Shown here one piece after another: positions 1-9,340 of a stretch of 34,404 nucleotides of DNA; positions within the stretch are counted from its first letter, which is position 1; the number at the start of each line of letters is the position of its first letter. The stretch spans positions 1-34,404 of the forward strand of contig JABGTE010000056.1 in the NCBI GenBank assembly GCA_018647445.1, given 5' to 3'. This stretch comes from Gammaproteobacteria bacterium (GTDB taxonomy: Bacteria; Pseudomonadota; Gammaproteobacteria; Pseudomonadales; Azotimanducaceae). A model generated the notes under the pieces. That model saw only the letters and a list, made by a program, of their open reading frames with translations, ran no database searches and was not told where the DNA came from. The translations under genes were made by a program, and so were the position numbers.

Positions 1-85
1 ACAAGACGCCTAAAGACACCGGTTTTCGGAAGCTTTCGAGATTGAATTGACCCATGAAGACTTAAGCGATTGTGTTTTCGTAAGG

Positions 86-835
86 TTACAGGATTTTTTC
101 TTCAAACAGCAGTGGCTGCGTGAGTTGCATGGCCCCAGGAATCTGCGCGAGGACAAGCAAACGGGGTTGTAATTCGGCGCTGAACCAACCGTCGAGTCCC
201 AACACAAAACGCGCCAGATGGTCCGCATCCCGAGTGAGGTTGAGGGCTGGCGAGCAGGCTTCAAGCTCAAGCTTGGCCTGTAACGGGGGCAGTTGGTACT
301 GAGCAACACTATTGAAGCCATTGAAAGTGATTCGGCCGCCAGACCAAGATAAATCGCCTGCGAGATCGGTTAAGCATTTCTCGGAAGTCGCAGCAAAGCC
401 ATTCTTGAGTGTCACCGATCCTGAAAACTGATGCCCGTAGGCGGCTGCCAGTTGATTGATGTCACTGCTGTTAATCTCACCGTTGAGGTCCTCAATTATA
501 AGAACCTTTTGGTTGGGTATTAGCCGTAGCCTCCCGGTGATCTGATGACCAGGCCCGACTATGCTGATCGTTTGACGCAAGATCATGGCTTCCGGGGAGA
601 GACTCGGCCAGTCCACTTGCCAGGATACACGTGACGGCGGGAAGCCTCGAAACTGCACCATCACATGACCGGCTCTAAGGGAGCCTCTTGGAAGGGCAAC
701 CTTGATATCCTTTGGCAAAGTGAGGCTCGGCTCAATGAGTCGAAACGCAAGGCTCGCCGGCAGAAACCAGGCGGTGGCAACGAGGGCAATCACCGAGGCC
801 AGCAGCCCAGTTGTCACCCATCGGATTAACCCCAT
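86..835 (-). CDS. gspN: Type II secretion system protein N (GspN)-like
   Basis: ORF 86..871; internal Met at 835 (MGLIRWVTTGLLASVIALVATAWFLP) gives an N-terminal TM segment. The periplasmic body resembles GspN (LPRGSLRAGHV, GDLSWSGGRITFNG). Assignment by pattern only. Confidence 0.6.
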   Translation of the reverse strand: MGLIRWVTTGLLASVIALVATAWFLPASLAFRLIEPSLTLPKDIKVALPRGSLRAGHVMVQFRGFPPSRVSWQVDWPSLSPEAMILRQTISIVGPGHQITGRLRLIPNQKVLIIEDLNGEINSSDINQLAAAYGHQFSGSVTLKNGFAATSEKCLTDLAGDLSWSGGRITFNGFNSVAQYQLPPLQAKLELEACSPALNLTRDADHLARFVLGLDGWFSAELQPRLLVLAQIPGAMQLTQPLLFEEKIL

Positions 836-1206
836 TGAACTTGCTTTTGAACACCATCGAGGATGCGCCACCAGAGATCCGGCGCGTCGTCCGCTTGTTC
901 CTGCCAGGAATCAATGCTGCAGCGGATTTCACTCGGGAGTTTCGCGCTCAGGGCGAGCGCGAAATCAAGGTCGGTGTCCCAGGTCGAAATATTGGCCTTA
1001 AGCCAGATGCTGGTGAAGGCTTTATAGGCCCTGCTTTGGAGAATCACCGCACTGTTGCCCTGGTCGGTGATGGCCAGGCCTTGATAAAGGCTGGGCGTTT
1101 TGGACCAGCTGACGGCGCCCAGCATTGCAGTGATCGCATCTGCAACGAGATCCAGTTCAGGTGCCTTGATATAAATTTCAAGATCTGGGTAGCGGGTTTT
1201 AGTCAT
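826..1206 (-). CDS. Conserved hypothetical small protein (126 aa), overlapping dapE and the gspN-like gene
   Basis: ORF 826..1206, MTKTRYPDLEIYIKAPELDLVADAITAMLG...; overlaps the dapE stop by 8 bp and the gspN start by 10 bp, as expected for a cotranscribed gene. No family recognised. Confidence 0.7.
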   Translation of the reverse strand: MTKTRYPDLEIYIKAPELDLVADAITAMLGAVSWSKTPSLYQGLAITDQGNSAVILQSRAYKAFTSIWLKANISTWDTDLDFALALSAKLPSEIRCSIDSWQEQADDAPDLWWRILDGVQKQVQWG

Positions 1207-2368
1207 GACTGCCCACCAAGCGAACTAATAGGTCAGTGTAAATGGTTGTGAGGACTGCAAGATCTTCTACTCGAACGCGTTCGTTGACTTTGTGAATGGT
1301 TTTATTGACGAGTCCAAGTTCAATGAGCTCAATGCCGTAGGGCGCGATAAACCGACCGTCAGAGGTGCCCCCGCCAGTGGATAGGATTACCTCTTGGTCG
1401 GTGATGGCCCGTAAGGTTGCAACAGCTGCATCAATGAGCCGCCCCTTTTCAGTCAGAAAGGGCTCACCTGAAAGTGCCCACGTGATTTCGTAGTCGAGGC
1501 CATGCGCTGTCAAAATCGCTTCCGTTTGACCGATCAGGTCAGCCTGAGTTGAAGCAGATGAGTAGCGGAAATTGAATTCGACCTGGGCGTCACCCGGCAC
1601 AACATTTTGGACGCCCACACCTGCATTGAAGTTAGAGACTTGAAAGGTTGTTGGCGGAAAGAAATCATTGCCTTGGTCCCACTGTTTGCAGGCTAAAGCG
1701 TTAATGGCTGGCATGGCCTGATGGATTGGGTTGACGAGGGTGTCTGGGTAGGCGACGTGGCCGGACTTGCCTCGAATCACCAGATGGGCGTTCAAGGAAC
1801 CGCGACGACCGACTCGAATCATGTCGCCCAAGGTTTGCGCGCTCGAGGGTTCGCCGACAACACAGTAGTCGAAATGAATCTTGGCGTCGGCAAGGGCTTG
1901 CATTACGCGCACTGTGCCGTGCTTTGCTGCGGCCTCTTCATCGCTTGTGATCAGAAAGCCGATCTTGCCGATGAAATCACCTTGTTGGTGGATAAATCGT
2001 TCGCAGGCGATGATCATGGCGGCGAGAGCCGATTTCATGTCAGCGCTACCGCGGCCGTATAACCAGCCGTCTGATACGGTCCCCTCAAAAGGCGGAAAGG
2101 TCCAGTCCGTCAATGGCCCCGCCGGGACCACATCGGTATGACCGGCAAAAACGAGGGTCGGACCCGGTATGCCACTGTCCTTGAGGGCCCAAAAATTCTC
2201 GACATCTGCAAAGGGCATGGGGGTGATATCAAATCCCATAGCGGCTAAACGCTGAATCATCAGGTCCTGACAGCCCTCATCCTTTGGGGACACAGAAGGT
2301 TTTGAAATCAGTGCCTGCGCCAGAGCCAATGTTTCGGTGTCTTTAATTGTCTCGATGGGATTCTTCAT
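1199..2368 (-). CDS. dapE: Succinyl-diaminopimelate desuccinylase
   Basis: 389 aa; M20 motifs FAGHTDVVPAGP, YGRGSADMKSALAAMI, ITSDEEAAAKHGT, STGGGTSDGRFI. Confidence 0.95.
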   Translation of the reverse strand: MKNPIETIKDTETLALAQALISKPSVSPKDEGCQDLMIQRLAAMGFDITPMPFADVENFWALKDSGIPGPTLVFAGHTDVVPAGPLTDWTFPPFEGTVSDGWLYGRGSADMKSALAAMIIACERFIHQQGDFIGKIGFLITSDEEAAAKHGTVRVMQALADAKIHFDYCVVGEPSSAQTLGDMIRVGRRGSLNAHLVIRGKSGHVAYPDTLVNPIHQAMPAINALACKQWDQGNDFFPPTTFQVSNFNAGVGVQNVVPGDAQVEFNFRYSSASTQADLIGQTEAILTAHGLDYEITWALSGEPFLTEKGRLIDAAVATLRAITDQEVILSTGGGTSDGRFIAPYGIELIELGLVNKTIHKVNERVRVEDLAVLTTIYTDLLVRLVGSHD

Positions 2369-2372
2369 CCGA

Positions 2373-3389
2373 TTAATTGTGTTGATGCAGTTGGGCGTTC
2401 AACGCAATGGCTTGGCGATTGGTCCGGCATTGCACGACGCCGGTTTGAGAATGACGGATAAACAGTAAATCACTTAGACCGTTGAGTTCTCGCGCTTTGA
2501 GCGTTTTAACGGTTTCGCCGTTTTCATCCAACAGGCTGACCTGAGTGCCGGGTGTAATATACAGGCCGGCTTCTATGGTGCAACGATCACCAAGCGAGAT
2601 GCCGGTCCCGGCATTGGCGCTGATCAAACAATCCTCACCGATGGTGATGACATGATTACCGCCGCCAGACAAGGTGCCAGCCGTTGAGGCGCTGCCGCCA
2701 AGGTCAGTGCCTTTGGCGACAAAAACGCCTTGCGAGATTCTGCCTTCGACCATGTTGGGTCCTTCGGTTCCAGCATTAAAGTTGACAAAGCCCTCGTGCA
2801 TAACGGTTGTGCCCGCACCAAGGTACGCGCCCAAACGGACTCTTGCCGAATCGGCGATCCGCACCCCCTCGGGTACAACATAGTTGGTTAGCTTGGGAAA
2901 TTTATCGAGGCTCGTGACCTCTAAATGGCGTCCTTCAACGCGGGCCGATAACATCGCATCTGGCAAGGCTGATAGTGCCATTGGACCCTCCGAGGTCCAG
3001 GCGATATTAGGCAGAGCGGCATAGATACCGTCTAGATTGAGACTGTTGGGTCGCGTTAAGCCATGGGATAGTAAATGAAGTTTCAGATAGGCCGCGGGGG
3101 TCGATGTGATCGGACCATCCGTTTTTAACCAAGTCAGGACACAAGGCTTTTGGCTATTTTGAAGGGCCTTGAGTAAACCAAGTTGTTCCGGATTCTCAAT
3201 GCAGTCGCACAGAGCTGATCGTGCGGCCTCATCGAGGGGGAGTACGCCTTCGCTCGCTGAGAAATCGATAACTTTGCCGAAGCTTTCGATCAAGTCTGGG
3301 CTGGGCTGCAGCAGTGGGCGAGGATAAAAGACCTCAAGCCAAGCATCCTCTACATTCTTAGTCCCGATCCCAATTCCAATACTAAACAT
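2373..3389 (-). CDS. dapD: 2,3,4,5-tetrahydropyridine-2,6-dicarboxylate N-succinyltransferase (long, Pseudomonas-type)
   Basis: 338 aa; left-handed beta-helix part (VRLGAYLGAGTTVMHEGFVNFNAGTEGPNMVEGRISQGVFVAKGTDLGGSAST...) with a long N-terminal domain; adjacent to dapE and dapC. Confidence 0.93.
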   Translation of the reverse strand: MFSIGIGIGTKNVEDAWLEVFYPRPLLQPSPDLIESFGKVIDFSASEGVLPLDEAARSALCDCIENPEQLGLLKALQNSQKPCVLTWLKTDGPITSTPAAYLKLHLLSHGLTRPNSLNLDGIYAALPNIAWTSEGPMALSALPDAMLSARVEGRHLEVTSLDKFPKLTNYVVPEGVRIADSARVRLGAYLGAGTTVMHEGFVNFNAGTEGPNMVEGRISQGVFVAKGTDLGGSASTAGTLSGGGNHVITIGEDCLISANAGTGISLGDRCTIEAGLYITPGTQVSLLDENGETVKTLKARELNGLSDLLFIRHSQTGVVQCRTNRQAIALNAQLHQHN

Positions 3390-3457
3390 AATGTCTCCAA
3401 CCCCTCAGGGCGCTTGCGGTCAAAAAAACCGGAGTATGACTGGTTTGACGCGAATTT

Positions 3458-4657
3458 TCAGCTAAGCGCTTGAAAACACGATTTAATTCGTTCGGCAGCC
3501 TCAATGCAGGCGGATTGCTCCGCGACGAGCGCAATTCGGACACGTCCTGCCCCCGGGTTTACGCCGTTGACTGCTCGAGACAAATATTGGCCCGGTAACA
3601 CCTTAACGTTGCAGAGGCGCATGAGGTTCTGCGTAAATTGTTCATCATCAATGGGTGTCTCAGGCCATAAATAGAAGCTTGCGGCGGGGGCTGTGATCGG
3701 CCAAACAGGCGCAAGGGTTTGAATAAACGCTTGGGTTTTTGTTCGATACAAGGCGCGATTAAGAATAACGTGGTCTTCGTCCGACCAAGCCAGCGCGCTC
3801 AGTTTTTGCGTGTGCACGGGCATCGCACTGCCATGATAGGTCCGGTACAGCAAAAATTGTCGGATCAGGTCCGCATCACCAGCGGCATAACCGGACCGCA
3901 GGCCAGGCAGGTTTGAGCGTTTTGATAAGCTATTGAAGGCAAGGCATTGTTTAAAGTCGGTATTGCCCATGGCGGCCGCTGCCTGAAGAAGGCCCACGGG
4001 AGGGGATGCTTCGTCGGCATAGATCTCGGAGTAACATTCGTCAGCAATGAGGATGACGTCATGCTCTATCGCTTTGCGAATCAGGTTCTGTAGATCTTGC
4101 TCTGTCATCAATGCGCCATGCGGATTGCCGGGATTACACAGGTATAACATCCCCACGCGCGCCCAGGTTTCATCATCAATTTCGTTAAAATTGGGTTTGA
4201 AACCCTGGCTGGGGGGGCAGTCGATGTAATGTGGCGTAGTTCCTGCCAGCAGGGCGGCGCCTTCGTAAATTTGGTAGAAAGGGTTTGGGAGTAAGGTCAG
4301 CGGCTTTGTTTGAGGCCGACTCAAAGCTTGCGCGACGGCAAATAGGGCTTCACGGGTTCCATTCACCGGCAGTATCTGATGATCGGGGTCAGGGTGGGCG
4401 GGCGAAAAACGATTGCGGAGAAACCCGGCTATGGCATGCCTAAGTTGATCGGTGCCTTTGGTTGGTGGATACGTTTTTAAGCTTTGCTTCGCCATGTCGC
4501 CCTGTTTTAAAAACTCGATAAGGAACTCAGGGGGTTCATGTTGTGGCTCACCCATTGCGAGCGAGATGAAGCGCTGGTCAGCGGGTTGCACCGACTTCAA
4601 TAACTGATTTAAGCGATCGAAGGGGTAGGGGTTTAATCGGGCCAAATTGGGATTCAT
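3458..4657 (-). CDS. dapC: Succinyldiaminopimelate transaminase (class I/II aminotransferase)
   Basis: 399 aa; fold-type I PLP enzyme with the lysine motif SLSKRSNLPGLRSGYAAGD and LCNPGNPHGA; adjacent to dapD/dapE; 4-bp overlap with glnD. Confidence 0.9.
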   Translation of the reverse strand: MNPNLARLNPYPFDRLNQLLKSVQPADQRFISLAMGEPQHEPPEFLIEFLKQGDMAKQSLKTYPPTKGTDQLRHAIAGFLRNRFSPAHPDPDHQILPVNGTREALFAVAQALSRPQTKPLTLLPNPFYQIYEGAALLAGTTPHYIDCPPSQGFKPNFNEIDDETWARVGMLYLCNPGNPHGALMTEQDLQNLIRKAIEHDVILIADECYSEIYADEASPPVGLLQAAAAMGNTDFKQCLAFNSLSKRSNLPGLRSGYAAGDADLIRQFLLYRTYHGSAMPVHTQKLSALAWSDEDHVILNRALYRTKTQAFIQTLAPVWPITAPAASFYLWPETPIDDEQFTQNLMRLCNVKVLPGQYLSRAVNGVNPGAGRVRIALVAEQSACIEAAERIKSCFQALS

Positions 4658-7356
4658 GCAGAAATCCTTTGAATGTGCTGGTCGAGTTCAGCTTGAATCG
4701 ATTTCGAGAGCTGGGCCTCAGCATCGGGATCGTTCATTGGTAACCCACTGCGGGTAACAATGTGGAAGACGTCCTCTACGCGTTCACCGAGGGTTGTGAT
4801 TTTAGCGGCCTGAATCTGAATGTGGTGGGCCTGAAAGACTCGGGCCAGCTTCGCCAGTAATCCAGGTCGGTCTGCGGCAACAACCTCGAGCACAGTGAAG
4901 GATTCATTGGCGCGGGAGTCGATCGAAATTTGGGTTCGAGCGTTAAATTCTTTCAGAATTCTAGGCGTGCGACGGGCGGAGACTTTAAAGTCATCGCCTG
5001 CCTTAATTGCTTGGTTGATGGTCTGGCGAACACTATTCAGCCTGTTCTCACGGCTCTGCTGGCTCAGCGGTTGGGTCTCGAGCACGTCGAAGGTGTAGTC
5101 TGTTCGACCTTTGGTATTGCCAGGTATGCGAGCATCAACGATGTTCATGCCTAATTGGTCAAAGGCGGACACAATGGCAAAAAATAGTGGTTGATCCGAT
5201 GGCAGATGAATAAAAACATGCGTCACGCCCGAATCGGTTGTGAGCCGTGATTGGCTGTCTTCGATGAGAATGAGCGGCCCGGTTGCAGGATCATAAGCGT
5301 CGAGGGATTCGGTATGGTTAATGATGTTGAGCTCTGATTCGCGCAGGAAGTAGTCATCGTCTAGGCCTGCCCACAGTGCGCGCACGCGGTCGATTGCGAT
5401 GCCTTTCGCGGTGAGTTTGGCGCTTGCGCGCAATTGCACTTGGGCTAAGTAGTCTTCTCGATCGATCATATTGTCAACGCCAAGCCGTAGGACTCTTTTC
5501 GTCTCGAGGTAGAGTTGGCTCATTAGGGAGTCACGCCAGCTATTCCAAAGCGTTGGGTTGGTGGCATTGATGTCCGCTACAGTCAGGGCGTAGAGGTAAT
5601 CTAGTCTGACCTGGTCCCCCATTTGTTCAGCAAAGTCTCGGACCACATCCGGGTCGAAAATATCTTTGCGTTGGGCTGTTGTCGACATGAGTAGGTGGTT
5701 TTTGACCAGCCAGCAAACTAAATTGGTATCCCAAGTTCCCAATTGGTGACGGACACAAAAAGCGCTTGCGATATCAATACCCAGCTCTGAATGATCGCCA
5801 CCTTTGCCTTTCGCAAGGTCATGGAAAAAGCCTGCAATGTATAGCAGTTCAATTTTCGGCAAACGATGATGAATGTGCGCGGCGATAGGGAACTCTTGCT
5901 GCTGATTTTTATAACGGAACCGCCGCATGTTGCGAACGACCTGTAAGGTATGCGCATCAACGGTATAAATGTGAAATAAATCGAACTGCATTTGCCCTAC
6001 AACACGTTCAAATTCCGGCAAGTAGGCGCCCAGAATACCGTAGCGATTCATTCGACTAAGTTGGGAAAAAAGATGGTGTTCAACCCGCAGCAGGTTCAAA
6101 AACAGGGTGGTTGCAATATTGCTCTGCCTGAACGCATCATCGATTTGTGCGGCAGATGTTTGAGCCTGCCGAATGGTACTCGCTCGAATGCCTTTGAGCT
6201 CGGGTGTTTCGCCCAGGATAACGAACATCTCAAGTAAAGCCTCGGGATTGCGCTCAAATATATCGGCTTGGGTGACTTCCAAGTAGTGGTTATTGGTTTG
6301 AAATCGCTCATTGATTTGGATGGGTTTGGTTCGTCTGCCACCCTGAACAACTTGCTCATCGAAATCCTGAAGGATGAGCTCATTGATCGTGCTGACGGAC
6401 TTTGCAAAACGATAGTAATCTTGCATGAATTGCTCAACCGCCAGTTGCGCGCCATCGTGATAACCCAATGCGAGGGCTACTTTTCTTTGATTGTCAAAAA
6501 ACAACCGGTTTTCATCCCGGCCAAGGAGATCGTGCAGCACGAAGCGGACTTTCCAAAGAAAAGCGCGGGCATCTATGATCTTATCGGCTTCTTCAGGCTC
6601 CAAAAAATTCGCGTCTACGAGCGCGTTAAACGCGCTGGTTTGATGGTGAAACTGAGCAATCCATAAGATCGTCTGGATATCCCGAAGTCCGCCAGGCGCG
6701 GTTTTTAAATTGGGCTCCAAGCTGTATTCGGTGTGATTGGACTTGGCATGTCGGTCTTGCTGCTCAGTATATTTGGCTTGGAAGAAGCTCTTGGTCTTCC
6801 AGCCGGTTTTGGGTCGTAACTTTAAGCGCAATTGTTGAAGAAGGTGCTGTGCGCCACAAACTGCTCTTGCGTCTAGCAGGGCGGTCATGATGGTTACATC
6901 GTGTTTAGCTTGATGAAGGGACTCTTTGACCGATCGAACGCTGTGCCCAACTTCCAAACCAATATCCCAAAGCAGGGCAAGGAAGGATTGAATGTTTGAG
7001 CTATGGTGTTGCGCGTTGGCTCGTTCAATGAGGATCAGGAGATCAATGTCAGAATTAGGCAACAGCTCACCGCGACCATAACCGCCGACGGCAACCAACG
7101 AAATCCTGCTTTTTCTCAGGCTTGACAAATTTTCGTCCCAGCTGAAGCGTTGCCAGCAAAGGCTCAAGATGTGATCGATAAACGCAGCACGGGCTTTGAT
7201 CAACTGCGAAACGCACACCCCATTGTCGAAGTCCGTGTGCTGTTGTGCTCGAAAATCAGCCAGTGCAGACTTTAAGATGGGTAGGGGAGTCTTGCTCGCA
7301 GCAACCGCGTGAGCCAGTGCCGCAAAATCCGGACTAACCGACTCGAGGGAGATCAT
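4654..7356 (-). CDS. glnD: Bifunctional uridylyltransferase/uridylyl-removing enzyme
   Basis: 900 aa; nucleotidyltransferase motif GGYGRGELLPNSDIDLLIL, HD domain GFFHDLAKGKGGDHSELG, two C-terminal ACT-like regions (FFAIVSAFDQLGMNIVDARI; VLEVVAADRPGLLAKLARVFQ). Confidence 0.96.
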   Translation of the reverse strand: MISLESVSPDFAALAHAVAASKTPLPILKSALADFRAQQHTDFDNGVCVSQLIKARAAFIDHILSLCWQRFSWDENLSSLRKSRISLVAVGGYGRGELLPNSDIDLLILIERANAQHHSSNIQSFLALLWDIGLEVGHSVRSVKESLHQAKHDVTIMTALLDARAVCGAQHLLQQLRLKLRPKTGWKTKSFFQAKYTEQQDRHAKSNHTEYSLEPNLKTAPGGLRDIQTILWIAQFHHQTSAFNALVDANFLEPEEADKIIDARAFLWKVRFVLHDLLGRDENRLFFDNQRKVALALGYHDGAQLAVEQFMQDYYRFAKSVSTINELILQDFDEQVVQGGRRTKPIQINERFQTNNHYLEVTQADIFERNPEALLEMFVILGETPELKGIRASTIRQAQTSAAQIDDAFRQSNIATTLFLNLLRVEHHLFSQLSRMNRYGILGAYLPEFERVVGQMQFDLFHIYTVDAHTLQVVRNMRRFRYKNQQQEFPIAAHIHHRLPKIELLYIAGFFHDLAKGKGGDHSELGIDIASAFCVRHQLGTWDTNLVCWLVKNHLLMSTTAQRKDIFDPDVVRDFAEQMGDQVRLDYLYALTVADINATNPTLWNSWRDSLMSQLYLETKRVLRLGVDNMIDREDYLAQVQLRASAKLTAKGIAIDRVRALWAGLDDDYFLRESELNIINHTESLDAYDPATGPLILIEDSQSRLTTDSGVTHVFIHLPSDQPLFFAIVSAFDQLGMNIVDARIPGNTKGRTDYTFDVLETQPLSQQSRENRLNSVRQTINQAIKAGDDFKVSARRTPRILKEFNARTQISIDSRANESFTVLEVVAADRPGLLAKLARVFQAHHIQIQAAKITTLGERVEDVFHIVTRSGLPMNDPDAEAQLSKSIQAELDQHIQRISA

Positions 7357-8113
7357 CGTCGCTACGGTGAGTCAGGATTTCATAGCCCGTATCGGTTACC
7401 AAGATAGTATGTTCCCACTGCGCGGTTAATTGATGATCTTTGGTCACTACGGTCCATTGATCGGGGAGCAGCTTCACGGCCGCCTTGCCGGCATTAATCA
7501 TAGGCTCGATGGTGAAAATCATTCCGGGCTGCAGTGTCATACCCGTTCCTGCCCGGCCGTAATGTAGTACCTGAGGCTCATCGTGAAATACGCGACCGAT
7601 GCCGTGACCGCAGTATTCGCGAACGATTGAGAACCGGTGCTTTTCCGCAAAGCCTTGAATAGCACAGCCAATGTCTCCCAGTTGCGCGCCAGGCTTAACC
7701 GCTGCAATACCAAGGTTTAGGCTCTGCTTACAGGTCTGGACTAGGCGTTCGCCGCGAACCGTGCCATTACCCACAACGAATGTTTTGCTGGTGTCGCCGT
7801 GAAAGCCGTCCTTGATGAGGGTTACATCAATATTAATAATATCGCCATCTTTTAAAATTTTTTCATCCGATGGGATACCGTGGCATACAACGTGATTAAC
7901 CGATGTGCAGATGGACTTCGGGAATCCTCGGTAGTTAAGCGGTGCCGGCGTCGCTTTTTGGTGATCAATGGTATAGCGGTGGCAGATCCGGTCAAGCTCG
8001 CCCGTGCTGACTCCTGGGGTGATATGTGCGGCGATCATTTCCAGCTGTTCTGCCGCCAGAGCGCCAACTACACGCATTTTTTCAATCTCTGCCGCTGTTT
8101 TGATGTTGACCAC
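7334..8113 (-). CDS. map: Methionine aminopeptidase type I
   Basis: 259 aa; CTSVNHVVCHGIPSD, DGDIINIDVTLIKDGFHGDTSKTF, YCGHGIGRVFHDEPQVLHYG; GTG start at 8113 with AGGAGG just upstream (8119-8124, revcomp); 23-bp overlap with glnD. Confidence 0.96.
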   Translation of the reverse strand: MVNIKTAAEIEKMRVVGALAAEQLEMIAAHITPGVSTGELDRICHRYTIDHQKATPAPLNYRGFPKSICTSVNHVVCHGIPSDEKILKDGDIINIDVTLIKDGFHGDTSKTFVVGNGTVRGERLVQTCKQSLNLGIAAVKPGAQLGDIGCAIQGFAEKHRFSIVREYCGHGIGRVFHDEPQVLHYGRAGTGMTLQPGMIFTIEPMINAGKAAVKLLPDQWTVVTKDHQLTAQWEHTILVTDTGYEILTHRSDDDLPRVG

Positions 8114-8137
8114 GATCGCCTCCTTTTACGAAGCAGC

Positions 8138-8146
8138 AGTATAACA
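8138..8146 (-). promoter_or_regulatory. Candidate extended -10 promoter for map
   Basis: Minus strand reads TGT-TATACT (TGn extended -10; TATACT is 5/6 to consensus), about 25 nt upstream of the GTG start. No strong -35 seen. Confidence 0.5.
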
Positions 8147-8175
8147 GGCGGCTAGCGCTATGGCAGGCTAAATCA

Positions 8176-8204
8176 TTGGTTTAATGCGTCAAATATGGTA
8201 TAAA
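8176..8204 (+). promoter_or_regulatory. Candidate sigma70 promoter of rpsB
   Basis: TTGGTT (8176-8181), 17-nt spacer, TATAAA (8199-8204), followed by a GC-rich discriminator GCGCGCCGC typical of stringently controlled ribosomal protein promoters. Confidence 0.65.
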
Positions 8205-8219
8205 GCGCGCCGCGGAAAC

Positions 8220-8343
8220 GTAAATCGGGGTGAAAGCAAACGCCTTCATCTTAAATCAGCACATACATCGTCACGGATTGCGGGTGCCTTCGGGTTGCAG
8301 TCTGGGATGTGTGGAAGCCCAACCCATACAAATTGGAGACATC
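8220..8343 (+). ncRNA. rpsB 5' leader, candidate t44-type (S2 autoregulatory) RNA element
   Basis: Position between map and rpsB matches Rfam t44. Structure: GGGTTG (8292-8297) pairs with CAACCC (8320-8325), with nested GGG...CCC. Boundaries approximate. Confidence 0.55.
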
Positions 8344-9246
8344 ATGGCTCAAGTCAACATGCGTGACCTGCTAGAAGCAGGCGTCCACTTCGGACATCAA
8401 AAGCGATATTGGAACCCTAAAATGGGTGAGTTTATCTTTGGTGCCCGCAACGATATTCATATTATCAACCTAGAAAAAACCGTACCGGCGTTCGAAGAAG
8501 CTTTAGCGTTCGTCGCGTCTCTTGCGGCGAAAAAGAACAAAGTACTCTTCGTTGGCACAAAACGCAGCGCTAGTAAAATCGTTAAAGAAGAAGCGGCTCG
8601 GTGCGGCATGCCCTATGTCGACAAACGCTGGTTAGGCGGCATGCTGACGAACTATAAAACTATTCGACAATCCATCCGTCGATTACGGGATCTCGAAGAG
8701 CAGAGCACCGATGGTACCTTTACAAAACTCACCAAGCATGAAGCCTTAACGCGACAACGGTTACTCGAGAAGCTCGAAAGCAGTCTCGGTGGGATCAAAA
8801 ATATGGGCGGTTTGCCGGATGCGATTATCATTGTTGACGTGGATCATGAAAAGATCGCCGTGACGGAAGCCAAAACGCTAGGCATTCCGGTTGTCGCAAT
8901 TGTGGATACCAATAGCAATCCAGACAATGTGGACTATCTGATACCGGGCAATGATGATGCGATTCGGTCAGTCCGGTTATTTATGAGCACGTTTGCCGAT
9001 GCGGTTTTAGAGGCTAAGGGTCAATCTAACGTGGTCGAGAGCGATTTTGTCGAAGTTGCTGAAGCGGACGCTGTGACGCCAGAAGTCGCTGATGTTGCAG
9101 AGGTAGCTGCCGGCGACGCGCCTGCAGCAGATGCGCCTGTTGAAGACGCCGTCGCGCCAGAAGCAGCACCAGAAAGTGCTGTTGAGGAAGCGACGCCAGA
9201 GGTGGTTGCTGCTGATGCGGCATCAGAAGAAGCTAAACCAGCTTAA
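8344..9246 (+). CDS. rpsB: 30S ribosomal protein S2 with long acidic C-terminal tail
   Basis: Start at ATG 8344 ([19 protein letters not shown]), not the ORF-track Met at 8230. S2 motifs [39 protein letters not shown]. Confidence 0.97.
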   Translation: MAQVNMRDLLEAGVHFGHQKRYWNPKMGEFIFGARNDIHIINLEKTVPAFEEALAFVASLAAKKNKVLFVGTKRSASKIVKEEAARCGMPYVDKRWLGGMLTNYKTIRQSIRRLRDLEEQSTDGTFTKLTKHEALTRQRLLEKLESSLGGIKNMGGLPDAIIIVDVDHEKIAVTEAKTLGIPVVAIVDTNSNPDNVDYLIPGNDDAIRSVRLFMSTFADAVLEAKGQSNVVESDFVEVAEADAVTPEVADVAEVAAGDAPAADAPVEDAVAPEAAPESAVEEATPEVVAADAASEEAKPA

Positions 9247-9291
9247 GCGTCATACATTCGAGCAGGTACGCACGATAATAGAAACAATCGA

Positions 9292-9317
9292 AAGCGGTCG
9301 TTGAGATCGCTTTTTTT
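9292..9317 (+). terminator. Terminator/attenuator hairpin between rpsB and tsf
   Basis: AAGCGGTC (9292-9299), loop GTTGA, GATCGCTT (9305-9312), one G-T wobble, T run to 9317. Confidence 0.7.
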
Positions 9318-9340
9318 GAGAAGAAAATTAAGGAAGGGAT

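Noticed and set aside
9026-9223. 65-aa antisense ORF rich in Gln/Arg/Leu
   Set aside because: Shadow of the Ala/Glu/Val repetitive rpsB tail on the opposite strand.
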